Below are positions 30,754 through 38,034 of a stretch of 60,041 nt of DNA, in pieces. Location of the stretch: the NCBI GenBank assembly GCA_039933635.1, contig JBDTNQ010000010.1:1-60041 (forward strand). The letters are read 5' to 3'. Under the pieces are notes generated by a model. The model saw only the letters and a list, made by a program, of their open reading frames with translations, was not told the DNA's origin and ran no database searches. This DNA is from JBDTNQ01 sp039933635 (GTDB lineage: Bacteria; Acidobacteriota; Vicinamibacteria; Vicinamibacterales; SCN-69-37). How positions within the stretch are numbered: the stretch's first letter is position 1; every line of letters begins with the position of its first letter. The position numbers were made by a program, and so were the translations under genes.

Positions 30754-32033
30754 CAGGCGCGTCCTCCATTGGCTGCGTCGCACTCGGCCGCGCGCGCCAG
30801 CAGCAATTGCCGTTCACGGGCATTACGCGTCAGCGATGCCGCGCGTTCGAATTCCTGCCGAGCCTCCGAGCGGCGATTGACCTTCATAAGGAGATCGCCA
30901 CGCACGCTCGGCAACAGGTGATACCCGGCCAGCACCCGCTCCTCTGACAGACGATCGACGAGTTCCAAACCCGCTTCGGGCCCCTGGGCCATGGACACGG
31001 CGACGGCGCGGTTCAACTCGACGATGGGAGACGGCGCTACCACAGCGAGTGCCGCATAGAGCGCGCTGATGCGATCCCAGTCGGTCTCGTCGGCGGTCCG
31101 CGCCCGAGCATGGCATGCCGCAATCGCCGCCTGAAGCGTGTACGGCCCGGGACCCTTGACCGCGGTCGTCGCACGCTCCAGCGCCGTCAAGCCTCGACGA
31201 ATCAGCAACTGATCCCACCGGGCGCGGTTTTGATCCAGCAGGAGAATCGGCGAACCATCAGGTCCGATCCGTGCAGCGCTGCGCGACGCCTGAATCTCCA
31301 TGAGCGCGACCAACCCGTGCACTTCCGATTCATGGGGCGCGAGTTCCGCAACCACGCGTCCCAGGCGAAGCGCATCCTCGCACAGCGACGGCCGCATCCA
31401 GTCGTCGCCCGCGGTGGCCGAGTAGCCTTCATTGAAGACGAGGTAGATGACCTCGAGTACCGAGCCCAAGCGATCGGCGAGTTCGGCCCCCCTCGGCACC
31501 TCGAACGGCACGTTCGCCGCGCGCAACGTCTTCTTGGCGCGGACGATGCGCTGGGCGATCGTGGGCTCGGAGACGAGAAACGCGCGGGCGATCTCATCGG
31601 TCGTCAGGCCGCCAAGCAAACGCAACGTCAGGGCGACACGGGCCTCGGTGGACAGCACGGGATGGCACGCCGTGAACACGAGGCTCAGCAGGTCGTCGCC
31701 GACCTGGTCGTCCAGGGCGGCCTCCAGGCTGTCAGCCAGCGACGCCTGTTGCGAGTCCATTTCGTATCCCAGTTGCGCGTGTTTGCGGTCGAGCAGTTGT
31801 CGGCGCCGGAGTTGATCGATGCCGCGATGCTTCGCGGTCTGCATCAGCCACGCACCGGGATTGTCCGGGATCCCCGACTCGGGCCAACGCTCGAGTGCGG
31901 CGACGAGGGCATCCTGCGCCAAATCTTCCGCCAAACCGACGTCCCGGACCATGCGCGTCAGTCCGGCGATCAGTCTTGGCGCCTCGATCCGCCACACGGC
32001 GTCGATCGCATGATGGGTGTCGGCTGCGGTCAT
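30753..32033 (-). CDS. ECF42-type RNA polymerase sigma factor with C-terminal DUF6596/TPR-like domain
   Basis: 426 residues. The N-terminal 180 residues are an ECF sigma factor: DVGLAEDLAQDALVAALERW, PGAWLMQTAKHRGIDQLRRR and LGGLTTDEIARAFLVSEPTI. The remaining 240 residues have the conserved segments LIYLVFNEGYSATAGDDWM-like (EVIYLVFNEGYSA), LGRVVAELAPHESEVHGLVA, RARWDQLLIRRGLTALERA and AALAVVAPSPIVELNRAVAV. This is the long C-terminal extension of group ECF42. The group is typically encoded next to a DGPF (YciI-like) protein, as here (32078-32503). There is no anti-sigma gene; the extension is thought to regulate activity. The cue is unknown. Confidence 0.9.
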   Translation of the reverse strand: MTAADTHHAIDAVWRIEAPRLIAGLTRMVRDVGLAEDLAQDALVAALERWPESGIPDNPGAWLMQTAKHRGIDQLRRRQLLDRKHAQLGYEMDSQQASLADSLEAALDDQVGDDLLSLVFTACHPVLSTEARVALTLRLLGGLTTDEIARAFLVSEPTIAQRIVRAKKTLRAANVPFEVPRGAELADRLGSVLEVIYLVFNEGYSATAGDDWMRPSLCEDALRLGRVVAELAPHESEVHGLVALMEIQASRSAARIGPDGSPILLLDQNRARWDQLLIRRGLTALERATTAVKGPGPYTLQAAIAACHARARTADETDWDRISALYAALAVVAPSPIVELNRAVAVSMAQGPEAGLELVDRLSEERVLAGYHLLPSVRGDLLMKVNRRSEARQEFERAASLTRNARERQLLLARAAECDAANGGRA

Positions 32034-32077
32034 CGCGGCCGATCACACCACCTTCGGGTGTGACACGCAACCGCGGC

Positions 32078-32503
32078 TCAGGAGCGACGCGTCGTGGCCT
32101 GCTCCTGCATCTCCTTGAATCCGGCAGCCGCGTCCTGGACGTCCGCGGGGAAATCGCCGAATTCCTGAACCTGTCGCACCTCGATGATCTCGTCGCCGGA
32201 TGCCGGGCATCGCGATGCCCACTCGATGGCCTCGGCCTTCGACTTCACCTGGATCATCCAGTAGCCGCCAAGCACTTCCTTGGCCTCGGGAAACGGGCCG
32301 TCCACGACGCGGGGTCTGCCGCCGGGAAACGACACACGGGCGCCCATCGAGGGCGGGTGCAGGCCGTCCAGCGCCAGCAGGATGCCGGCCTTCTGCAGCG
32401 CCTCGTTGTACTTCATCATCGCCGCCACGGCGTCCGCCTCCGGCATCGTGCCGGGAGCCGCGCTCTCGTAGCCCTTCGGAATCATCAGCATCATGAAACG
32501 CAT
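32078..32503 (-). CDS. YciI/DGPF-domain protein of the ECF42 pair
   Basis: 141 residues from the ATG at 32503, preceded by AGAAGGAG. The YciI fold is indicated by RFMMLMIPKGYES at the start, ALDGLHPPSMGARVSFPGG and RVVDGPFPEAKEVLGGYWMI with the name-giving DGPF motif, then EAIEWASRCPASGDEIIEVR. The C-terminal 25 residues are a helical extension absent in short YciI proteins. DGPF proteins accompany ECF42 sigma factors and may be their targets; the enzyme reaction is unknown. It lies 20 bases after the glycosyltransferase and 44 bases before the sigma factor gene. Confidence 0.9.
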   Translation of the reverse strand: MRFMMLMIPKGYESAAPGTMPEADAVAAMMKYNEALQKAGILLALDGLHPPSMGARVSFPGGRPRVVDGPFPEAKEVLGGYWMIQVKSKAEAIEWASRCPASGDEIIEVRQVQEFGDFPADVQDAAAGFKEMQEQATTRRS

Positions 32504-32523
32504 CGCTGTATCTCCTTCTACAG

Positions 32524-33756
32524 TCACGACGAACGAGGTCCGGCCGGATCGACATGGACGAGTGAACGCTCGAGCAGCCCGGCAATCGCGGTGGCTCCGG
32601 CTTCAGACCCGCCACACGTCCTGAACCCGTCCCCGACAGCCGTCGCGGCACGGCGAAACTGCGGTTCGGTCAGCAGCCTGCGGACGGCCGCGGCGAGGGC
32701 GGTCGGGGTCGCCTGGTTTGGGAGGAGGAGGATTCCCGCTCCGACTTCCGCGACGCGGCGCCCCACGATCTCCTGCTCTCCCATCTGGGGCACCACGACG
32801 AGCGGCACGCCGAAGGACAAGCTCTCGCTGACGCTGTTCATGCCCCCGTGGCTGACGAACGCCGCCGCGCGCGCGAGCACGGTGAGTTGAGGGACGCTCC
32901 GCCGCACCACGAAGTTGGACGGCCATGGCCCAAGCTCCTCGAGCGGCACGTTGGAACCGACGCTGAGAACCACGTCCAGCGCCTCGCCGCCGAATGCCTC
33001 GGCGCACCGCCGATAGAACGAGGCATCACGATTGAACAACGTGCCGAGCGAGATGTACAGCAGAGGACGCCTGAATGACGTCCACGGCAGATCATCCTCG
33101 TCAGGCCGGGGCGCGATCGACGGTCCGATGAACTGATAGCGATCGTCGAATGCCGACTCGCACGGCTGAAATGCGCGGGAGGTGTAGACGAGATTCAGAT
33201 CGCCCCGTCCGAAGAACGACTCCAGCAGACCCGGACGTCGTACGCGGTACCTACGGCGGAGCTGCCGTACCTTAAGGGCCGCCTTGCCAATGTGTTTCAG
33301 CTTGGACAAGAACAGCGCCACGCTCTTCGGGCGGACGCCGCTGCGGCCGGCCCAGCCAACCACGGCGCGATTGAACGCAAACGTGCTGACGGAAGAGATG
33401 ACCGGGCGCCGAAGGATTGATCCACACCAGATCCCCCACGATGCCACCGCATCGGTCACCAGGTAGTCCGGCGCGAGGGCCCGAATCTCTTCCAGCTCCG
33501 CCTCCAGGATCTCATCCGTGGTCCGCACGAGGAGCCACGCGAGTTCGTCCGGCTGCACAGGCGGCATCGCCATCTCGGCAAGATAGGCGTTGCGATACGG
33601 CCGAAAACGGGCGCCGGTCGCCTCAATCGCGGCGCGAAAGCGATCGGTGCCGAAGTACACGACCTCATCGCCGCGCCGAACCAACTCACGAACGAGCGGC
33701 AGAGAGGGATTGACGTGTCCGTGCAGCGGCAGGCTGAAGAAGATCGCTCGAGCCAC
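32524..33756 (-). CDS. MGT/UGT-family glycosyltransferase (GT1-like)
   Basis: 410 residues of the GT-B fold. The N-terminus MARAIFFSLPLHGHVNPSLP carries the HGHVNP acceptor-domain motif with the catalytic His. The donor domain shows LLYISLGTLFNRD, VVRRSVPQLTVLARAAAFVS and HGGMNSVSESLSFGVPLVVV, as in macrolide and plant UGTs. It transfers a sugar from UDP-glucose or similar to a hydrophobic small molecule, often for detoxification or natural product tailoring. The start is a GTG 3 bases after the tannase-like stop, so both are on one transcript. The acceptor is unknown; phenolics released by the neighbouring esterase are a tempting idea. Confidence 0.88.
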   Translation of the reverse strand: MARAIFFSLPLHGHVNPSLPLVRELVRRGDEVVYFGTDRFRAAIEATGARFRPYRNAYLAEMAMPPVQPDELAWLLVRTTDEILEAELEEIRALAPDYLVTDAVASWGIWCGSILRRPVISSVSTFAFNRAVVGWAGRSGVRPKSVALFLSKLKHIGKAALKVRQLRRRYRVRRPGLLESFFGRGDLNLVYTSRAFQPCESAFDDRYQFIGPSIAPRPDEDDLPWTSFRRPLLYISLGTLFNRDASFYRRCAEAFGGEALDVVLSVGSNVPLEELGPWPSNFVVRRSVPQLTVLARAAAFVSHGGMNSVSESLSFGVPLVVVPQMGEQEIVGRRVAEVGAGILLLPNQATPTALAAAVRRLLTEPQFRRAATAVGDGFRTCGGSEAGATAIAGLLERSLVHVDPAGPRSS

Positions 33757-33759
33757 GGG

Positions 33760-35358
33760 CTACGGAACCCGGCAGACGAAGTTGGCGGCCTCGTCCGTGC
33801 TACCGGTGCCGACGTACTGAGCGACCTTCGGATAGACGCACAAGGGTCTCGTGCGGTCGGCCACGCCGTTGGTCAGGTGCGTCGCGACGACCTGCTCGGG
33901 TGCGGTCCCCTGTTCGACCCATCGTTCGAGCGCCGACAGCATGTCGAAGCTCGCCGCGCCTGGACCACCGCTGCAGTGCTGCATGCCCGGCACCATGAAC
34001 AGTCTGAAGAACGACTGCGTGTCGGCCAGCGCCGTCTCCCGTGGCGCCGCGCCATTCATCGTCTTGACGACGTCTTCGTAGTAGCTGATCGAATTGAATG
34101 GGGAAATATCCGGATCACTCCAGCCGTGGTAGACGATCAGCTTGCTGCCGCGATCGCGGAGGGGGCGGAGGTTGGCGTTCGTGGCATCGACCGCCGCAGC
34201 GACCACGTCGAGCGACTTCCTGACGTCCGTGTCGTAGTTGAACGCACGGAAATCCCACGACGGATCGTTGAAGACCATGTACTTGAAGAACCCCTCGGCC
34301 GCGAGCCAGTGGCTGCCCGTAAATGGCGCCGTGCCAGTGGTCCACGAGGCCCAGCCTCCGCTGCCGGCTTCCCCGCCCGGCGCGAGACCCGGATAGATCA
34401 ATTCGCCGGACGACGTCTTCGCCCCGGCCCAGATGTCCTGGATGGCCTTGGTTTGCTTTGGCGTGTAACACGTCGCGGGATCGTCGCCAGGCTTACAGGT
34501 GAGGACAGCCGGATTGAATTTGCATGTGCGCGGGTCGTTGAGCACCCCATCGCGCACGCCGTCGGTGGCGTCGCAGGCCTGGTTCACCGCGTTGGCGAGG
34601 ATGGACACCTTCCCGGCCGGAATATAGCTCTCCGCATCCTTCATCGTCGCAATCGAGTACCAGAGGTGCCCGCCGGCGTAGAAACGCGTCCAGTTGTTGG
34701 CCGGGTCGCCGGCGATGAGGCCGTCGTAGTCGTCCGGGTAGCGCTGTGCCTCCATCAGGCCCTGCTGTCCCCCCTTCGAACATCCGACGTAGTAGGAATG
34801 CGCCGGATCCTTTTCGTAGAACGCTCGGGCGATCGCCTTACCGTTGACCGTGGACACGTGCAGCCCGCGGTGGCCGAAATCGGCGACGAGATCCGGCCGA
34901 TTGAGCGCCCACGTCGAGTCGAAGCCGCGCGCATTGACGTGGCCGGTGTCGGTGCCGACCACGGCGTAGCCGCGGTTGAGTGCGGTCGCCATGGCCGCGT
35001 AGGGAATCACGCCGGCCGTGCCGCCGTTACCCACCCCCTGGAACTTGCCGTTCCAGCTCTGTGCGGGCATCCAGACTTCGAAACGGACAGCGGGCTTCGT
35101 GGTTGCCGCGACTCGGCAGAAGGCTGGAGCACGCATCGGCGCGACAGTGGCTGCCGCGTCCGGACTTCGAAACGTGTTCTCCGTCACCAGCCCGGCAGAC
35201 GTGACGCTCGTGTCCGCGAGCGTCAGTCCGGCGAGACGCTCGCAGGATGCCGCGGCTTCCGGCGGCGCGGAGGTCGTCGCGTCGGCACGCTGCTGAGTGG
35301 CGATCGCCACGGCGGCCAGCGCGAAGGGCGTCACTACGGCCAGAAGTGCGGACTTCAT
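33760..35358 (-). CDS. Secreted tannase/feruloyl esterase-family hydrolase
   Basis: 532 residues from the ATG at 35358, preceded by GGAGG. The signal peptide is MKSALLAVVTPFALAAVAIA. The alpha/beta-hydrolase core has the nucleophile elbow YYVGCSKGGQQGLMEAQRYP, a lid with paired cysteines (NPAVLTCKPGDDPATCYTP), HGWSDPDISPFNSISYY with the catalytic Asp, and VPGMQHCSGGPGA with the catalytic His. The CS...HC disulphide next to Ser and His is a family hallmark. It should release ferulic or other phenolic acids from plant polymers or esters. Directly upstream is a GH10 xylanase gene, which supports arabinoxylan breakdown. Exact ester preference cannot be read from sequence. Confidence 0.9.
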   Translation of the reverse strand: MKSALLAVVTPFALAAVAIATQQRADATTSAPPEAAASCERLAGLTLADTSVTSAGLVTENTFRSPDAAATVAPMRAPAFCRVAATTKPAVRFEVWMPAQSWNGKFQGVGNGGTAGVIPYAAMATALNRGYAVVGTDTGHVNARGFDSTWALNRPDLVADFGHRGLHVSTVNGKAIARAFYEKDPAHSYYVGCSKGGQQGLMEAQRYPDDYDGLIAGDPANNWTRFYAGGHLWYSIATMKDAESYIPAGKVSILANAVNQACDATDGVRDGVLNDPRTCKFNPAVLTCKPGDDPATCYTPKQTKAIQDIWAGAKTSSGELIYPGLAPGGEAGSGGWASWTTGTAPFTGSHWLAAEGFFKYMVFNDPSWDFRAFNYDTDVRKSLDVVAAAVDATNANLRPLRDRGSKLIVYHGWSDPDISPFNSISYYEDVVKTMNGAAPRETALADTQSFFRLFMVPGMQHCSGGPGAASFDMLSALERWVEQGTAPEQVVATHLTNGVADRTRPLCVYPKVAQYVGTGSTDEAANFVCRVP

Positions 35359-35381
35359 GCATCCTCCACGAGTTCGGGGCC

Positions 35382-36443
35382 TCATCGGCCGGACAAAGCG
35401 TCGAGCACGCCGAAGTACGCCGGCTTCGGCTGGTACTGCGCGTCATACAAGAGCGGCGAGTCACCGGTAATCCACGTGTGGGCATCCGTGAATCCCCAGA
35501 ACGTCACGCCCTCGCATCCCCGCTCGGCGACGCACAGGCCGACAACCGCGCGGTAGGCGGCGCGCTGTGCGTCCAGCCGTGTCTGCGGCGAGCCTGCCAC
35601 GCCGTTGATCTTGACATCCATCTCCGTGATGGCGACCACGACGCCCAGATCAGCCAGCCGCCGCATGTTCGTCGCGATGCTGGCGTCGGACGGACGGCCC
35701 GACGCGGAGACGTGCATCTGCAGGCCGACACCATCGATCGGCACACCAGCAGCCTTCAAGTCACGGACGAGCTGGTAGATGCGATCCGACTTCGCGCTCG
35801 TTCCTTCGCCGTTGTAGTCGTTGTAGAAGAGCATCGCGCCCGGGTCGGCTTCACGCGCGAGCCTGAACGCTTCGGCGATGTACCCGTCACCGAGCCCTCG
35901 GCGAAACACGGTGTCCCGCAGCCCGGATCCGTCGTCTGCCACCGCTTCGTTCACGACGTCCCAGGCGCGCACGCGACCACGGTAGTGGCCGACGGCCGCG
36001 CGAATGTGATCAGTGACCGCCAGTCGAAGCCCGTCGGGTGACAGCGATTCGAGCCAGGATGGCACCGAGCCGTGCCAGAGGAGCGTGTGGGCCCGAAGTC
36101 GCATCCCGTGAGAGTCGGCGTACGCCAGAATCTGATCGCCCGGACCGAAATTGAAGGCGCCGGGCGAAGGCTCCTGGGTGGCCCATTTCATTTCGTATTC
36201 GGCAGTGAGCGAACCGAATTCTCGATCAACGACGGTGCGATATAACGGGTCACTCAAGAGACCGGATTGCACGGCAGTCCCGACGTACTTGCCGAGCGCC
36301 GACGCCGCAACGGTCAACGGCCGATCGGATGTCGAAGGTGTGGTTGGCGTGCTCGGCGTCAGCATCGTGGGGCTGCGATCATGGCAGCCGGTCAGGAGAC
36401 AGGCGGCGGCCATCGCGCACACTATCCTCCGGAAACTGGCCAT
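35382..36443 (-). CDS. GH10 endo-1,4-beta-xylanase, predicted lipoprotein
   Basis: 353 residues from the ATG at 36443, which follows a TATCGT -10 hexamer by 8 bases. The N-terminus MASFRRIVCAMAAACLLTGC is a lipoprotein signal with lipobox L-L-T-G-C. GH10 motifs are EYEMKWATQEPSPGAFNF, LRAHTLLWHGSVPSWL, VRAWDVVNEAVAD with the acid/base Glu in NE, and VVVAITEMDVKING with the nucleophile Glu in TEMD. It cuts internal xylosidic bonds. A cell-surface position is inferred from the lipobox. It ends 24 bases before the esterase start codon, so the two enzymes are probably cotranscribed. Confidence 0.93.
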   Translation of the reverse strand: MASFRRIVCAMAAACLLTGCHDRSPTMLTPSTPTTPSTSDRPLTVAASALGKYVGTAVQSGLLSDPLYRTVVDREFGSLTAEYEMKWATQEPSPGAFNFGPGDQILAYADSHGMRLRAHTLLWHGSVPSWLESLSPDGLRLAVTDHIRAAVGHYRGRVRAWDVVNEAVADDGSGLRDTVFRRGLGDGYIAEAFRLAREADPGAMLFYNDYNGEGTSAKSDRIYQLVRDLKAAGVPIDGVGLQMHVSASGRPSDASIATNMRRLADLGVVVAITEMDVKINGVAGSPQTRLDAQRAAYRAVVGLCVAERGCEGVTFWGFTDAHTWITGDSPLLYDAQYQPKPAYFGVLDALSGR

Positions 36444-36451
36444 GTGACTGA

Positions 36452-36457
36452 ACGATA
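36452..36457 (-). promoter_or_regulatory. -10 hexamer TATCGT before the xylanase gene
   Basis: Minus-strand TATCGT ends 8 bases before the ATG at 36443 and lies in the 28-base gap after queG. It may start the xylanase-esterase transcript. It is consistent with the short start, which gives a clean lipoprotein signal. Confidence 0.4.
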
Positions 36458-36471
36458 CCACCGCGCTTGCT

Positions 36472-37509
36472 TCAGTCCGCGCCACCCTGGTCCGCCCAGC
36501 GAATCGCGGTCTGCACGCTCTCGTGCGACGCGGATGGCTGCGCGCGCATCGCCTCGAGCGCGAGTCGCCGTTCGGAGTCCGGGAGATGCGCGGCCGCGTA
36601 GGCGAGCGAGCGTCGAAGACGCCGCAGGCCCGCACGACGCATCGCGCTGTTCCTGAGCAGCGGACGCCACGCCTCGTCCGAACGCAGACACAGGTCCATC
36701 AACCGTGGCGCCTCGAGGCCTTCGCGCGGCTGCCAGGCCGGATCATCACTCGTCGCCGCGCGGCGATTCCACGGACACACGTCCTGACAGATGTCGCATC
36801 CGAACACCTGTTCGTGGACAGCCGGCCTCAGGTCGGCCGCCACGTCGCCGCGTTGTTCGATCGTGAGATAGGACAGACAGCGGGTCGCGTCGACCACGTA
36901 GGGCTCGACGATGGCACCGGTGGGACACGCATCGAGACAGCGTGTGCAGGAACCGCATTGATCTTGCGCCGGCAGGTCGGGATCGAGGGCCGCGTTCGTC
37001 ACGATCTCCGCGAGGAACAACCAGGAGCCCAATTTCGGGTTGATGACGCAGGTGTTCTTGCCAATCCATCCCAGGCCCGCCTGTTCCGCGTACACCCGCT
37101 CCTGAACGGGTCCATCGTCGACACACGTCAGCGCCTCGAGGCCCGGCCCCGCCGTGTCCGCCATCCACTGCACGAGCGCGCGGAGACGCGCGCGCAGCAC
37201 GTCGTGATAGTCGTCACCGCGCGCGTAGCGCGCGATCGACACCTCGCCCGGCGCCGCTGTTCGCCCATCGGCGGACGCGGTGTTGTAGACCACCGCAACG
37301 GAGATGACCGACCGGGCCGTGGGTAGAAATGCCCGCGGATCGGATCGCTCGTCGAGCGACTCGCGCAGGTACTGCATCTCGCCGGCGCGACCATCGCCGA
37401 TCCACTCCGCGAGCCGCCCGAGCTTCGGGTGACGGATCGCGGGGGCGATACCGCAGAGATCGAAACCGACATCGAGGGCTTTGGCCTTGATCGCAGCCGC
37501 GGTCAGCAC
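36472..37509 (-). CDS. queG: Epoxyqueuosine reductase
   Basis: 345 residues. The last step of queuosine synthesis in tRNA: cobalamin-dependent reduction of epoxyqueuosine. Motifs are GFDLCGIAPA, ARYARGDDYHDVLRARLRAL, CVDDGPVQERVYAEQAGLGW, GWIGKNTCVI and the two 4Fe-4S clusters CGSCTRCLDACPTGA and CDICQDVCPW. A C-terminal HEAT-like tail (about 290-345) is present, as in the full-length enzyme. The start is a GTG with TAGGCT 6 bases before it. It lies 58 bases after the NTF2-like lipoprotein gene on the same strand. Confidence 0.95.
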   Translation of the reverse strand: MLTAAAIKAKALDVGFDLCGIAPAIRHPKLGRLAEWIGDGRAGEMQYLRESLDERSDPRAFLPTARSVISVAVVYNTASADGRTAAPGEVSIARYARGDDYHDVLRARLRALVQWMADTAGPGLEALTCVDDGPVQERVYAEQAGLGWIGKNTCVINPKLGSWLFLAEIVTNAALDPDLPAQDQCGSCTRCLDACPTGAIVEPYVVDATRCLSYLTIEQRGDVAADLRPAVHEQVFGCDICQDVCPWNRRAATSDDPAWQPREGLEAPRLMDLCLRSDEAWRPLLRNSAMRRAGLRRLRRSLAYAAAHLPDSERRLALEAMRAQPSASHESVQTAIRWADQGGAD

Positions 37510-37567
37510 GACATCAGCCTATCGGCATCAAGACCGCACGCCATCCGCGACCGCTTCATGGACTTCC

Positions 37568-38023
37568 CTACGGCTTGTCCGTGTTGAAGACCTCCCACAC
37601 GATCTGCCAGCGTCCCTCGATCCACCGGCGCTCCATCACGTGGCGGCCGGTTTCGACGACGGGCTGATGGGTGGCCTTCGGGGTGTACGTCATCCGGTAG
37701 TGCCCGCGTTCGATCGAACGATCCGGCGTCAGGACCAGTTCATCGACCGTGGTCTCGTGATGGGCGTCATCGTTATCGCGGTTGAACGACTCGAACATCG
37801 CCTGAATCGCGGGCCGGCCATGAACGGTCGGCGTGTCGTAGGGCATCGAGTCGGCATCGGACGCGTAGAGCAGAGCCAGATCGCCGAGTCGATGTGCGTT
37901 GAACAGCTCATCCCACTCGGCGGCCGAACGCGATGCGGCAGCTGGGTCGGGGGCCGAACCGGAAACCGCGCGGCACCCAGCCGCCGCGGCCATTAGCACG
38001 AGCACGAGGAGGCGCGCCCGCAT
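37568..38023 (-). CDS. SnoaL/NTF2-like lipoprotein (DUF4440 type)
   Basis: 151 residues. The N-terminus MRARLLVLVLMAAAAGCRAV is a lipoprotein signal with lipobox A-A-G-C. The mature part is a small cone-shaped NTF2-like domain: EWDELFNAHRLGDLALLYAS, DADSMPYDTPTVHGRPAIQA, ERGHYRMTYTPKAT and RWIEGRWQIVWEVFN, the ending typical of DUF4440. Such domains bind or modify small molecules. No catalytic residues can be assigned. It starts 11 bases after the acnA stop. Confidence 0.8.
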   Translation of the reverse strand: MRARLLVLVLMAAAAGCRAVSGSAPDPAAASRSAAEWDELFNAHRLGDLALLYASDADSMPYDTPTVHGRPAIQAMFESFNRDNDDAHHETTVDELVLTPDRSIERGHYRMTYTPKATHQPVVETGRHVMERRWIEGRWQIVWEVFNTDKP

Positions 38024-38034
38024 GCGTCTGAGCG

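Noticed and set aside
31110..32063. A plus-strand frame of 317 codons opposite the ECF42 sigma factor.
   Set aside because: The sigma factor and its extension explain the region; the opposite frame is Arg/Gln-rich without motifs.
33715..35556. A plus-strand open frame of over 600 codons.
   Set aside because: Antisense to the tannase-family gene, which has signal peptide and catalytic triad; the plus translation shows no domain.
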